A DNA stretch of 64,000 nucleotides from Clostridiaceae bacterium 14S0207 (GCA_003288255.1 CP026600.1:1-64000), one strand, 5' to 3'; shown: positions 34,096-47,300, numbered from the stretch's first letter. Numbers and translations: made by a program. Notes: generated from the sequence alone by a model not told the origin.

Positions 34096-34560
34096 ATGAT
34101 GTTTGAATTTCGAAAACCAACAGAAAATGATTCTAAGGAGATTTCAACTTGGAAATATGATGGAATATATTCTTTCTATGATAATGACAAGACAAAGACT
34201 AAGCAAGAATGGGCATTAAATATACATAAAGATGAAAATGCCTTTATGATATATAAGGAAAATGAGTTGATTGCAAATTGTTGTTTTAATTTTGATAAAG
34301 ATAAAATTTTATTTGGTATTCAAATGAAGCCAAACTTAACAGGTAAGGGTATGGGTACGGATATAGTAAATGCGGCATTGAATTTTGGAAGAGAAAAATT
34401 TAAGTTTAACAATATATGGATATTTGTTGCTAAATTTAATAATAGGGCAATAAAGATTTATAAAAAGCTAGGTTTTAAAATAACGTATGAATTTGTATGG
34501 AAGGTTAATGGGGAAGAAACAGGATTTATAGAAATGCAAAAGAGTTGGAATGAAGGTTAA
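34096..34560 (+). CDS. GNAT acetyltransferase
   Basis: A 154-residue single-domain N-acetyltransferase. Motif A is visible as MKPNLTGKGMGTDIVNAAL (G83-K-G-M-G87), and the C-terminal FNNRAIKIYKKLGFK matches motif B. The ATG pair at 34096/34099 follows CGAGGGGGAAG. The substrate is not predictable. Monocistronic, with a repeat-built palindrome upstream that could be a control site. Confidence 0.85.
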   Translation: MMFEFRKPTENDSKEISTWKYDGIYSFYDNDKTKTKQEWALNIHKDENAFMIYKENELIANCCFNFDKDKILFGIQMKPNLTGKGMGTDIVNAALNFGREKFKFNNIWIFVAKFNNRAIKIYKKLGFKITYEFVWKVNGEETGFIEMQKSWNEG

Positions 34561-34937
34561 AAAGATTAAAACAAAAGGTAATTAATATTGTTTTCTTCCT
34601 TATTATATGTATTAAGAAGAAATATTCTATAGTAAACAAGTAAATAGGAGAGTTGTTAAAATAGGAAAATATTAAAATAACATCCTAAATTCAATTTAAA
34701 AAATCATGAAATAAATTTTACAACTAAAAAATATGTATACCAGTAAATAAAGGGCACAGAGCAGGATTATGCTTATTTTTTATTATCGTAAGATTTATTT
34801 GACAGGTATATTAGCCTATGTTAGAATATGAGGGAAACAAAATTAAATTAAGTGGTATATATCGTAAGTATATATATGATAATGGTAAAGGCAGAATATG
34901 CGGATGCCATTAATGTTACTAGTATAACATAGAATAT
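34561..34937. promoter_or_regulatory. Gene-free region with promoter for tRNA-Ser(GGA)
   Basis: No ORF. TTGACA (34799-34804), 17-bp spacer, TAGAAT (34822-34827) gives a leader of about 105 nt before the tRNA. No clear terminator for the GNAT gene was found. Confidence 0.6.
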
Positions 34938-35027
34938 GGAGAGATGTCTGAGTGGTTGAAGGAGCACGCCTGGAACGCGTGTGTAGGGGAAACTCTACCG
35001 TGGGTTCAAATCCCACTCTCTCCGCCA
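34938..35027 (+). tRNA. tRNA-Ser(GGA)
   Basis: 90-nt class II tRNA with encoded CCA; anticodon loop CTGGAAC gives GGA, reading UCC/UCU. This is the tRNA whose anticodon pairs with the serS T-box specifier. It abuts the SRP RNA gene. Confidence 0.95.
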
Positions 35028-35028
35028 A

Positions 35029-35298
35029 GGTCGTACTAGCTGGGGAGTTAGCGGTGCCCTATAACCTGCAATCCGCTATAGCAGGAGTGAATTCCTTGTT
35101 TAGGCTATAGTTTGTTTGGTCTGGCTTATATAAGTGGCGTTGAGAACTGGGTCCCACGCAACAGAGATTCGTGAACCTCGTCAGGTCTGGAAGGAAGCAG
35201 CGATAAGCGAACCCCTCTGTGTGCCGTGGATCAATCTGGTTTGAGTTAACTGTATGAGTAACGCTTATAAACTATAAGTCGACACAAGGTGTACGACT
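35029..35298 (+). ncRNA. ffs: Signal recognition particle RNA (large, Bacillus type)
   Basis: About 270 nt. Ends pair (GTCGTAC at 35030-35036 with GTACGAC at 35291-35297). The helix 8 core is clear: CGTCAGGTCTGGAAGGAAGCAGC, described by its GGAA tetraloop and AGCAG at about 35182-35203. The 5' part forms the Alu domain, so this is the long form found in Gram-positive bacteria. It is the RNA of the protein-targeting particle with Ffh. dnaX follows, a common Firmicutes order. Confidence 0.93.
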
Positions 35299-35315
35299 TT
35301 AATATTTGAATTTAG

Positions 35316-35345
35316 AGCTCGACTTTTAGTCGAGCTATTTTTATA
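35316..35345 (+). terminator. Terminator of tRNA-Ser(GGA)-SRP RNA unit
   Basis: AGCTCGAC with GTCGAGCT, TTTTA loop, T-rich tail. Confidence 0.9.
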
Positions 35346-35448
35346 AAAAGAAAAATAAAACTTATCATAAATTCCTTAAATAGGATATAATATAGATAGT
35401 TGTTATATATTTTAAATATTCAATTATGCTGAAAAAGAGGTGAATTTT

Positions 35449-37086
35449 TTGGCTTATACTGCTTTATATAGAGAATGGAGACCTAAACGATTTGAAGATG
35501 TAGTTGGTCAACATCATGTAACTATTACATTAAAAAATCAAATAAGGAATAGTAGAATAGCACATGCTTACTTACTTTGTGGTACTAGAGGAACAGGTAA
35601 GACTTCTACTGCTAAAATTTTAGCCAAAGCTATAAATTGCCTTAATCCACAAGATGGGGAGCCATGTAATGCGTGTGAAATGTGTAAAAACATTAATTTA
35701 GGTACTTCCATGGATGTAACAGAATTAGATGCAGCTTCACATAATAGTGTTGATAATATAAGAGATATTATAGAAGATGTACAATATCCTCCTAGAGAGG
35801 CAAAGTATAAAGTTTATATTATCGACGAGGTACATATGTTATCAATAGGTGCTGTTAATGCATTTCTTAAAACGTTAGAAGAACCTCCATCTAATGTGGT
35901 ATTTATATTAGCAACAACGGATCCACAAAAGCTTCCTATAACTATTCTTTCAAGATGTCAACGTTTTGATTTCAAAAGAATAAAAAGTGAAGAAATTTTT
36001 GGAAGGTTAAGGGATATTGTAAATGAAATAGGTATATTGGCCGATGATAGTAGCTTGAAGTTAATATCTAGAATGTGTGATGGGGCTATGAGGGATGCCC
36101 TAAGTCTACTAGATCAAGTAATATCTATGAATAACAATAAAATAGATTATGATAGTGTAGTAGATATTTTAGGATTAGTAACTAATGACAATCTTATAAA
36201 ACTCGTTGATAATATAATAGAAAAGAATATAGATGAATCTATAAAAATATTAGATGATATAGTTTTAAGTGGTAAAGATATATATGTATTTATAAAAGAT
36301 ATGATACTTCATATGAGAAATCTTATGATGGCAAAAATAACAGATAAAGCTGAAGATGTTCTAGATATGTCTACAGAAAATATACAAATTTTAAAAGAAC
36401 AAGGTTCTAAACTTAGAGTTGAAGAGATTATGAGGTATATAAGAATTCTTCAAGAAACTGAGGAACAATGCAAGTGGAGTAAACAAAGTAGAATATTTTT
36501 AGAACTTGCAATAATAAAAATTATAAAAGTAGAATATGATACATCAAAAGAGGTCATAGTATCTAGAATAAATAATTTAGAGAAGAAAATAAAAGAAGGA
36601 AACATAGTTATAAATAATAGTGTAGTTGAAAGTAATAAATCCCATGTAAATAAAGCTAATGTAACTTCACCGAATAATGACCAAGGTAATTTTAGTCGGA
36701 CAATAAAAAGTGAAGAGGAAAAAATTGAAGTTGTAGAAAATCATAATTCTACAATATCTATTGATAAAGTTAAAGCTGCATGGCAAGATATATTAGAAAT
36801 TTTTAAATCAAGAAGAGAAATGATAATATATGCATCATTAGTTACTGGAAATGTTAGCGATTGTAAAAATGGTATAATTGAAATTACATATGAAGAACAA
36901 TATGCATTTAACAAAAAGAGGCTTGAAACCGAACAATTTAGAAAAAGAGTAAATAGTATATTTTCAGAAGCATTAAATGAGCCTGTTACAGTTAAATATA
37001 AAGTTTTATATCAAAAACCACAACAACCAACAGAAGAATTAATAAAGAATTCTTTAGGTGATATTAAACTTGAAGTATTTGATTGA
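35449..37086 (+). CDS. dnaX: DNA polymerase III subunits gamma and tau
   Basis: Clamp-loader ATPase of the replisome. Walker A GTRGTGKT (45-52), zinc-binding cysteines C64, C73, C76, C79, and Walker B region YIIDEVHML. The protein starts MAYTALYREWRP, the family standard, if TTG at 35449 is used; AGAGGTG sits 6 nt before it. The frame is open from a GTG at 35440, but that overlaps the ribosome binding site. The C-terminal tau region binds the polymerase. I saw no obvious slippery run for a gamma frameshift. Followed by the YbaB-type gene and recR. Confidence 0.96.
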   Translation: MAYTALYREWRPKRFEDVVGQHHVTITLKNQIRNSRIAHAYLLCGTRGTGKTSTAKILAKAINCLNPQDGEPCNACEMCKNINLGTSMDVTELDAASHNSVDNIRDIIEDVQYPPREAKYKVYIIDEVHMLSIGAVNAFLKTLEEPPSNVVFILATTDPQKLPITILSRCQRFDFKRIKSEEIFGRLRDIVNEIGILADDSSLKLISRMCDGAMRDALSLLDQVISMNNNKIDYDSVVDILGLVTNDNLIKLVDNIIEKNIDESIKILDDIVLSGKDIYVFIKDMILHMRNLMMAKITDKAEDVLDMSTENIQILKEQGSKLRVEEIMRYIRILQETEEQCKWSKQSRIFLELAIIKIIKVEYDTSKEVIVSRINNLEKKIKEGNIVINNSVVESNKSHVNKANVTSPNNDQGNFSRTIKSEEEKIEVVENHNSTISIDKVKAAWQDILEIFKSRREMIIYASLVTGNVSDCKNGIIEITYEEQYAFNKKRLETEQFRKRVNSIFSEALNEPVTVKYKVLYQKPQQPTEELIKNSLGDIKLEVFD

Positions 37087-37135
37087 TCTAGTTTAAAATA
37101 AATTGTAAATAATTAAATTTTAGGAGGTATGTATT

Positions 37136-37480
37136 ATGGCAAGAGGTGGATTCCCAGGTGGTATGGGTGGAAACATGAATAATTTATTGAAACAAGCACA
37201 AAAGCTTCAACAACAAATGGAGAAAATGCAAGAGGATTTAGAAACTAAAACATTTGAAGTTTCAGTTGGTGGAGGTGCAATAGTAGCTGTTGCCAATGGT
37301 AAAAAACAATTAATAGATATAAAAATAAAAGAAGACGTAGTAGATCCAGATGATGTTGAAATGTTACAAGACTTAGTTATTACTGCTGTTAATGAAGTTT
37401 TAAGAAAAGCAGAAGATGAAACTTCTAAAGAAATGGGTAAATTAACTGGTGGTATGAATTTACCAGGTGGATTATTTTAA
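37136..37480 (+). CDS. YbaB/EbfC nucleoid-associated protein
   Basis: A 114-residue DNA-binding protein with a Gly/Met-rich N-terminus ([15 protein letters not shown]), a helical tip ([16 protein letters not shown]) and the conserved [18 protein letters not shown]. It lies between dnaX and recR, as in most bacteria (yaaK in B. subtilis). Start behind TAGGAGG. Confidence 0.95.
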   Translation: MARGGFPGGMGGNMNNLLKQAQKLQQQMEKMQEDLETKTFEVSVGGGAIVAVANGKKQLIDIKIKEDVVDPDDVEMLQDLVITAVNEVLRKAEDETSKEMGKLTGGMNLPGGLF

Positions 37481-37529
37481 TTACTAATGTAGATTCATTA
37501 AAGAATATTGCTATATGAGAGGTGAGTAT

Positions 37530-38126
37530 ATGGACTTTTATCCAGTAGCAATAGAAAAGTTAATAGAGGAGTTTGCAAAACTACCTAATATAGGACATAA
37601 AACAGCTCAAAGACTTACTTTACATGTACTTAATCTTCCTAAGGAAGAAGTAGAAGAGTTCGCCGATGCCCTTGTAAAGGCTAGAGGAACAATAAAATAT
37701 TGTTCAATTTGTGGTAACTATACAGATAAAGATCCTTGTTCTATATGTTCTAACCCTAATAGGGATAGAAGCACGATCTGTGTAGTAGAAAATCCAAAAG
37801 ATATTATGACTATGGAAAAAGTTCGAGAATTTAATGGAGTCTATCATGTACTTCATGGAACTATATCTCCAATGGCTGGAAGAGGTCCAGAGGATATAAA
37901 GTTAAGGGAACTTATAAGAAGAATAAATGGAGAAGTAAAAGAAGTTATAGTTGCTACGAACCCTAATATAGAGGGGGAGGCAACTGCTATGTATATTTCA
38001 AAGATCTTAAAACCATTAGGAGCTACAGTAACAAGAATAGCTCATGGTGTTCCTGTTGGTGGAGATTTAGAATATGCAGATGAAGTAACACTTTCTAAAG
38101 CTTTAGAAGGAAGAAAAGAAATATAA
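37530..38126 (+). CDS. recR: Recombination protein RecR
   Basis: RecF-pathway protein that works with RecO in loading RecA. The 198-residue protein (from ATG 37530, behind GAGAGGTGAG) has a helix-hairpin-helix ([12 protein letters not shown]), a four-Cys zinc finger (C58, C61, C70, C73) and a TOPRIM domain ([12 protein letters not shown] to EATAMYI). An in-frame ATG at 37515 overlaps the ribosome binding site and is unlikely. Confidence 0.97.
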   Translation: MDFYPVAIEKLIEEFAKLPNIGHKTAQRLTLHVLNLPKEEVEEFADALVKARGTIKYCSICGNYTDKDPCSICSNPNRDRSTICVVENPKDIMTMEKVREFNGVYHVLHGTISPMAGRGPEDIKLRELIRRINGEVKEVIVATNPNIEGEATAMYISKILKPLGATVTRIAHGVPVGGDLEYADEVTLSKALEGRKEI

Positions 38127-38135
38127 GTAGTCCAT

Positions 38136-38179
38136 AAAAAGAGTAATGGAAATTAATAAAATGCCATTACTCTTTTTCT
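38136..38179 (+). terminator. Terminator of dnaX-recR operon
   Basis: AAAAGAGTAATGG with CCATTACTCTTTT and a T-rich tail. Confidence 0.92.
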
Positions 38180-38329
38180 ATTATAAAAGTTTGCAAATAT
38201 TTATTATATAAACTGTCATGTTTAGGAGTATATATGAAATATATATATATTATGTATATATATTACAACTAAAGTTAATAATAGTGATAAGAATATATAG
38301 TCTAAGTTAGAAAGTGGAGGATAATAAAT

Positions 38330-38587
38330 ATGAACAAACAAGAAGTTATAGATACTTTATTTAATAATGTTAAATATACAGATGAGGAAAAAGAAATAAT
38401 AACTTATTTAGAGGAAGCTAGAGAAGAATGGGAAGCAGCAAGTAGATTTTTTCAATATGTAAGTGAACCAGATTTAGTTGATTATGCAATATATGAAGAG
38501 GATGCAGCTAAATCTAAATTTATGTACTATTTAACCAAGGCTAAAGAAAGAAATATAGAAATAGACTGGTATTATATGATAGGATAA
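38330..38587 (+). CDS. YaaL-like protein (DUF2508)
   Basis: An 85-residue, highly acidic, helical protein, with EEAREEWEAASRFFQYVSEP and a WYYMIG end. It matches the YaaL family, which in Bacillus lies between recR and bofA as here. Function is unknown. Start behind GGAGG. Confidence 0.8.
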   Translation: MNKQEVIDTLFNNVKYTDEEKEIITYLEEAREEWEAASRFFQYVSEPDLVDYAIYEEDAAKSKFMYYLTKAKERNIEIDWYYMIG

Positions 38588-38679
38588 CAATTATAATAAG
38601 CTAAAATACATATATAAATTCTATAGTTAAACATTCTAGATATAAACTTACAAGTATAAAAGATAGAGGGGGAGAATAA

Positions 38680-38934
38680 ATGGCAAGTATACCTTATTAT
38701 ATTTTAGCTGTATTAGTATTAATAATAGTAGTTAAAATATTTTCGTGGCCTATAAGGGTTTTAATCAAACTCTTATTAAACGGTTTTTTAGGATATATAT
38801 TATTGTTATTATTAAATTTTTTAGGAAAAAGTATAGGTATATATGTACCTGTTAATGCAATCAGTTCTTTAATAGCAGGTTTCTTCGGGGTACCAGGAGT
38901 TATATTTCTAATAATTTTCAATAAGTTTCTATAA
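38680..38934 (+). CDS. bofA: Pro-sigma-K processing inhibitor BofA
   Basis: An 84-residue membrane protein with two helices (about 4-22 and 31-52) and the conserved C-terminal FFGVPGVIFLIIF. In sporulating Firmicutes BofA restrains the SpoIVFB protease and so delays activation of sigma-K in the mother cell. Its place after recR and yaaL matches Bacillus. Start behind AGAGGGGGAG. It suggests a spore former. Confidence 0.92.
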   Translation: MASIPYYILAVLVLIIVVKIFSWPIRVLIKLLLNGFLGYILLLLLNFLGKSIGIYVPVNAISSLIAGFFGVPGVIFLIIFNKFL

Positions 38935-38942
38935 TAATAAGT

Positions 38943-38989
38943 TAGGCTAGGTTATAATTTGTAGAAAGTATTATAACTTAGCTATTTTT
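38943..38989 (+). terminator. Terminator of bofA
   Basis: TAGGCTAGGTTATAAT with ATTATAACTTAGCTA (G-T pairs), then a T run. Confidence 0.82.
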
Positions 38990-39081
38990 GTATAAAACTT
39001 AGTATAAGTGGTAAGAATACTAATAAAATACTAAGTGTAAATCAATTAAAATTTAACTAAATAAAAAAATATAAAAAATAG

Positions 39082-39250
39082 TTGACAAAAACTAAAAATA
39101 TTGTTAGAATAAAAAAGTAGTCAGCGATGAGCACTACGAAATAAGAAATTGATCTTTGAAAATTAAACAGAGTATGATAAACAACTCGTATTCTTTTGAA
39201 ATAAAAATTAAATGCTTAGCAAGTAATGCTTAAGTCAGAACAAACTTTTT
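39082..39250 (+). promoter_or_regulatory. rRNA operon 2 promoter and leader
   Basis: TTGACA (39082-39087), 17-bp spacer, TAGAAT (39105-39110). The predicted start at about 39117 opens a hairpin with GTAGT (39117-39121) and ACTAC (39133-39137). BoxA TGATCTTTGAAA is at 39150-39161 and the 16S processing strand follows. Only one promoter, unlike operons 1 and 4. Confidence 0.85.
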
Positions 39251-43831
<4,581 letters not shown>

Positions 43832-43926
43832 AAATAAATATTCATTATACAATTTTGAGAGAGCAATTTCTCTAAAACTAAGATTTAAGTTGACAGTTGA
43901 CTTAAATTTATATAGTATATAAATAA
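43832..43926 (+). promoter_or_regulatory. 23S-5S spacer with promoter-like element, operon 2
   Basis: After the processing strand comes TTGACA (43890-43895), 17 bp, TAGTAT (43913-43918). The sequence is otherwise unlike the operon 1 spacer, so the promoter-like element is either independently kept or independently evolved. Confidence 0.5.
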
Positions 43927-44043
43927 TCCGGTGATAATGGCGTAAAGGTAACACTCCTTTCCATACCGAACAGGCAAGTTAAGCTTTACAGCGCCGATGG
44001 TACTTCAGGGGCAGCCTTGTGGGAGAGTAGGACATTGCCGGGT
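43927..44043 (+). rRNA. rrf: 5S ribosomal RNA, operon 2 (most divergent copy)
   Basis: 117 nt. It differs from the other copies at several sites; terminal-stem changes are compensated (TCCGGTGAT with ATTGCCGGG), while GCGCCGATGGTACTTCAGG replaces GCGCTGATGGTACTGCAGG. Structure seems kept. Confidence 0.94.
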
Positions 44044-44057
44044 TTATAACTTTTTAT

Positions 44058-44134
44058 GCGTCTTTAGCTCAGCAGGATAGAGCAACGGCCTTCTAAGCCG
44101 TGTGCCAGGGGTTCGACTCCCTTAAGACGCACCA
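44058..44134 (+). tRNA. tRNA-Arg(UCU)
   Basis: 77-nt cloverleaf with encoded CCA; anticodon loop CTTCTAA gives UCU, reading AGA/AGG, the main Arg codons in AT-rich genomes. Confidence 0.95.
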
Positions 44135-44143
44135 TTTTATTAA

Positions 44144-44312
44144 TGTGGATAAAAAGCCCTTTTATAAAGTATTAACTTTATAAAAGGGCTTTTTATATTG
44201 TAAGTTTATTGTTTATAATAATATTAGATAATTAATTATAAGTATAATAATCCACAAATGACTTTTAAAATAATTAACATTGTGGAATACTTTAAATATG
44301 AATTGTGGATAA
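44144..44312. other. DnaA-box cluster upstream of sfsA
   Basis: Two perfect DnaA boxes (TGTGGATAA at 44144-44152 and 44304-44312), one with a single mismatch (TAATCCACA, 44248-44256) and a two-mismatch site (44281-44289), all in 169 bp with no ORF. The first overlaps the terminator of rRNA operon 2. Confidence 0.6.
44151..44195 (+). terminator. Terminator of rRNA operon 2
   Basis: A long stem (AAAAAGCCCTTTTATAAAGT with its complement) and a T-rich tail. Confidence 0.93.
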
Positions 44313-44361
44313 GTTTAAGTATAAGATGTATAAATGATTATTAAGAAAAGAGGATAATAAT

Positions 44362-45054
44362 ATGTTTTTTAAGGAACAAGTCATAAGAGCTAAATTTATA
44401 AAAAGACCAAATAGGTTTCAAGCATATGTTAAGGTGGATAATAAAGAAATCTTAGTACATGTTCCTAATACAGGGAGATGTAAAGAAATCTTAATCCCAG
44501 GTTGTACCGTTATTTTAAGAGAAGGAACAACTCCTAATAGAAAGACGCCATATGATCTAATAGCTGCATATAAAAAGAATAAGTTAATAAATATAGATTC
44601 TCAGGTTCCTAATAAAGTTGTAGAGGAGGCATTAAAGGCAAAAAAATTTCCTAAGCTTGAACAGTTTAATATTATACAAAGGGAAAAGACATTCGGAAAT
44701 AGTAGATTTGATTTTAAACTTTCTAAGGATAGTGGAGAGGAATATTATTTAGAAGTAAAGGGAGTTACATTAGAAGACAATGGAATTACGATGTTCCCTG
44801 ATGCCCCAACAGAAAGAGGAACTAAACATATTTTGGAGTTAATTGAAGCAAAGAGCAGTGGGAAAGGTGCAGGTGTTGTTTTCTTAATTCAGCTAAATGA
44901 AATCAAATCCTTTTCTCCAAATGAAGATATGGATCCTAAGTTTACAGAAGCACTGAAACTAGCTAAAATTAAAGGGGTAGATATTTTTGCTTATGAATGT
45001 GAGGTTGGAGAAGAATATATATATTTATCTAAAGAAGTAAAAATAGTTATATAA
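44362..45054 (+). CDS. sfsA: SfsA family protein (DNA/RNA nuclease-like)
   Basis: A 230-residue protein with the SfsA layout: an N-terminal OB-like part (RFQAYVKVDNKEILVHVPNTGRC) and a PD-(D/E)XK nuclease-like C-terminal part (SRFDFKL, YYLEVKGVTL, MFPDAPTERG). Named for sugar fermentation stimulation in E. coli; real role uncertain, perhaps nucleic-acid related. Start behind AAAAGAGGA. NUDIX gene follows after 12 nt, likely one operon. Confidence 0.94.
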   Translation: MFFKEQVIRAKFIKRPNRFQAYVKVDNKEILVHVPNTGRCKEILIPGCTVILREGTTPNRKTPYDLIAAYKKNKLINIDSQVPNKVVEEALKAKKFPKLEQFNIIQREKTFGNSRFDFKLSKDSGEEYYLEVKGVTLEDNGITMFPDAPTERGTKHILELIEAKSSGKGAGVVFLIQLNEIKSFSPNEDMDPKFTEALKLAKIKGVDIFAYECEVGEEYIYLSKEVKIVI

Positions 45055-45066
45055 GGAGAGAGTAGG

Positions 45067-45564
45067 ATGAAGTTTAAATTTTGTCCGATTTGTGGTAGAA
45101 AACTGATATATAAATATAGTTGGGATGAAGGAAATGTTCCTTATTGTGAAAAGCATAAAATGTTATTTTTTGATGTTCCTAAACCATGTATAGTTGTAGC
45201 AGTTATAAGGGATAATGAAATTCTCTTATTAAAACAAAGTTATATATATAAAAATTCGGAGATTCTTATTTCAGGATATGTTTGTCAAAATGAAACTGTA
45301 GAGGAAGCTGTGCATAGAGAGGTTAGGGAAGAAACCGGTATTAATATTAAGAATATAAGATATCTAGGTAGTCAGTTTTTAAAAGATAAAGAAATATTGA
45401 TGCTTACTTTCATGGCTTTTTATGATAATGGAGAAATTTCTATATCAAAGGAAGTGGAACAAGCTAAGTGGAGAAATATTGATAATATTACTAGTTATAT
45501 GAAAGAAGATATAATAGGTAAAAAAATTATAGCTAAAGTAATACAAGAATTAAAGATAGATTAA
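45067..45564 (+). CDS. NUDIX hydrolase with N-terminal zinc ribbon
   Basis: A 165-residue pyrophosphohydrolase. The Nudix box is complete: G70-x5-E76-x7-R84-E85-V-R-E88-E89-T-G91-I. The N-terminus has a zinc-ribbon-like C6-P-I-C9 and C27-E-K-H30. The build resembles a short NudC-type NADH pyrophosphatase, but the NudC substrate motif (SQPWPFPxS) is not seen, so the substrate is open. Start ATG follows AAGGAGAG of the sfsA end. Confidence 0.9.
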   Translation: MKFKFCPICGRKLIYKYSWDEGNVPYCEKHKMLFFDVPKPCIVVAVIRDNEILLLKQSYIYKNSEILISGYVCQNETVEEAVHREVREETGINIKNIRYLGSQFLKDKEILMLTFMAFYDNGEISISKEVEQAKWRNIDNITSYMKEDIIGKKIIAKVIQELKID

Positions 45565-45580
45565 TAGAATAAAAGATAGT

Positions 45581-45617
45581 AAAAAACACATCATTTGTTT
45601 AAAATGATGTGTTTTTC
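45581..45617. terminator. Bidirectional terminator, NUDIX gene and minus-strand unit
   Basis: AAAAAACACATCATTT with AAATGATGTGTTTTT, flanked by A and T runs, between converging genes. Confidence 0.92.
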
Positions 45618-46004
45618 TTAGACTTTTCTTAAGAGTTGCATATTTAAAATTTTATCTTTTTTGTTATAATCTATAATTGCGTTATCTATCATCATACCTA
45701 TTAAAGTTAATTCTGAATCTGTAATATCATCACCGCTTAAACTCCAATAATATTCTTCAATTTCATGACATCTAGGACAAGAAAGAGTGTCTTTTAATTC
45801 CTCTAGGATACTGTCAGGAAGTATTATATTATGTGAAATAAGAGTTATTTTAATGATATTCTTGATACTTTCTACTTCTAAGTTAACTTTACTTGCATTA
45901 TATTTATAACAAAAGCTCATTAATTCACTTATTAGTTTTATATTTTTTATATTTGTATTATTCATGGTCTTTATAGCGCTTATAATAGCTATGTCTCCTT
46001 TCAT
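45618..46004 (-). CDS. Hypothetical protein, partner of DUF1576 gene
   Basis: A 128-residue soluble protein that I do not recognise. It is mostly helical, with a C-P-R-C pair in DTLSCPRCHEIEEYYWSLSG, which could bind metal together with C32 or the His. It lies 27 nt after the DUF1576 gene on the same strand and ends at a shared terminator, so the two are likely co-transcribed. The ATG at 46004 has no good ribosome binding site upstream; an AAAGGAG lies just inside the frame (46000-45994), so the true start may be further in, at the ATG at 45965 or a non-standard codon. Confidence 0.7.
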   Translation of the reverse strand: MKGDIAIISAIKTMNNTNIKNIKLISELMSFCYKYNASKVNLEVESIKNIIKITLISHNIILPDSILEELKDTLSCPRCHEIEEYYWSLSGDDITDSELTLIGMMIDNAIIDYNKKDKILNMQLLRKV

Positions 46005-46031
46005 AAAAATTTATTTTTTATTATTAAAATT

Positions 46032-47300
46032 TCACTTATCTATAGAACTAATCACTTTCTTTCTAAAGGCAGATATTATGGGAACTAATATTATAGCAAT
46101 GGTTCCACCTACAAATCCATTATTATAAAGATTTATACCTCCATGTAAGTATCCCATATTCATTACCATACATACATGTAAAAAACCAGCTAATATTCCG
46201 AATATCCATCCAAAATGACCGCTAATAGGAGCTAAGGTTGTACTAAATAGAATTGCAAGAAGCATATTGGGAGAATTAACTTCCCAAACATTTAGAAAAG
46301 ATGATAAAATAGCTCCAATTACAATAGGTGTTACGTTTTTTATATGTTTACCAAATGAACCAAAGCCGACAATAGTAAAAATTCCACCAATAGTAGGACC
46401 TGTTAAGTCACCATTAAGCAATAAAATTAATAGTGTAAATGAAATTCCCAAAATACCCATGTTAACAAAAGTAGCACCATCTCCAAATTTAATATAAAAA
46501 TCTGATACTAGTCTTCCAGGTTGATTAGTAATCTTTTTTAATTTTTTAAAGGCATCTTTATCTAGTATATATCCTAAGATTATAAAAGATACGAATGTAC
46601 ATACTAAGAATACAGAAAAGAAAAAATTATTTCCATTGGCCCATAGCAATCTTTTAGGAAAATCTATTCCAAAAGCTCGTAAAATAGACATAAGTACAGT
46701 GCCTATAAGCCCTGCTGAGAAACCTGTATTATATAAATTATACCCTTGGTGAAGCCTTAAACAATATGAGGTTAATGGACTTAATATGAATCCAACTAAT
46801 ATGCCTGTAAATAATGCAAATGGAATTGCTAAATAAATAGGAAATATGTTTGTGAAAAGTAGTTCGTTAAATGTCGGGGAAAGAGTTGTACCGAATGTAG
46901 CGATTAAGATATAGTTTAAAAAGGGTTGTTTTTGATATTTAGAGAATAACCAAACGCCAAAAACTATTGGCCATACATTTAATATATTTTTTCCGAATAG
47001 TCCAAAGCCAAATATTAATAATAAGCAAGATATAGTAGAGCCATTTGGTTTAATTCCTACATAAATAAAAATTAATAAAAATGTTATAGATAATATACTT
47101 GCATTAAATAATGATGCACCTATACCTCCTAATGCAACATAGTCTGTAATTAAAATATTAGATTGAAATAGAATTTTTGTCATACCAGTAAAGATATTTA
47201 CAGGAGTCTCTAATAAAAATGCAGTGGTCATAAATAGCGTAAAATAAATAAGTAGAATATAGTAGGTTTTATATAGTTTACGTTTTATTTTTCTTTCCAT
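46032..47300 (-). CDS. DUF1576 integral membrane protein with internal duplication
   Basis: A 422-residue protein with about 10-12 membrane helices. It matches DUF1576: the segment GPTIGGIFTIVGFGSFGKH in the second half has a clear echo in the first half (GSTISCLLLIFGFGLFGKN), each followed by a Pro-Ile-Val-x-G helix and a TTL(A/S)P element. So it is built of two repeats, like many transporters. No substrate is known. Strong ribosome binding site GGGAGG. The small CPRC protein follows. Confidence 0.88.
   Translation of the reverse strand: MERKIKRKLYKTYYILLIYFTLFMTTAFLLETPVNIFTGMTKILFQSNILITDYVALGGIGASLFNASILSITFLLIFIYVGIKPNGSTISCLLLIFGFGLFGKNILNVWPIVFGVWLFSKYQKQPFLNYILIATFGTTLSPTFNELLFTNIFPIYLAIPFALFTGILVGFILSPLTSYCLRLHQGYNLYNTGFSAGLIGTVLMSILRAFGIDFPKRLLWANGNNFFFSVFLVCTFVSFIILGYILDKDAFKKLKKITNQPGRLVSDFYIKFGDGATFVNMGILGISFTLLILLLNGDLTGPTIGGIFTIVGFGSFGKHIKNVTPIVIGAILSSFLNVWEVNSPNMLLAILFSTTLAPISGHFGWIFGILAGFLHVCMVMNMGYLHGGINLYNNGFVGGTIAIILVPIISAFRKKVISSIDK

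Noticed and set aside
34843-35028. Minus-strand ORF reading ERVGFEPTVEFPLHTRSRRAP
   Set aside because: This is the well-known false protein from the antisense of a tRNA-Ser gene.
35449-37086. Programmed frameshift in dnaX to make gamma
   Set aside because: I saw no A6-G-type slippery run with a following stem at a suitable place.
38221-38275. TA-rich near-palindromes (ATATATAT stretches) upstream of the yaaL-like gene
   Set aside because: Low-complexity AT sequence; expected in a genome this AT-rich.
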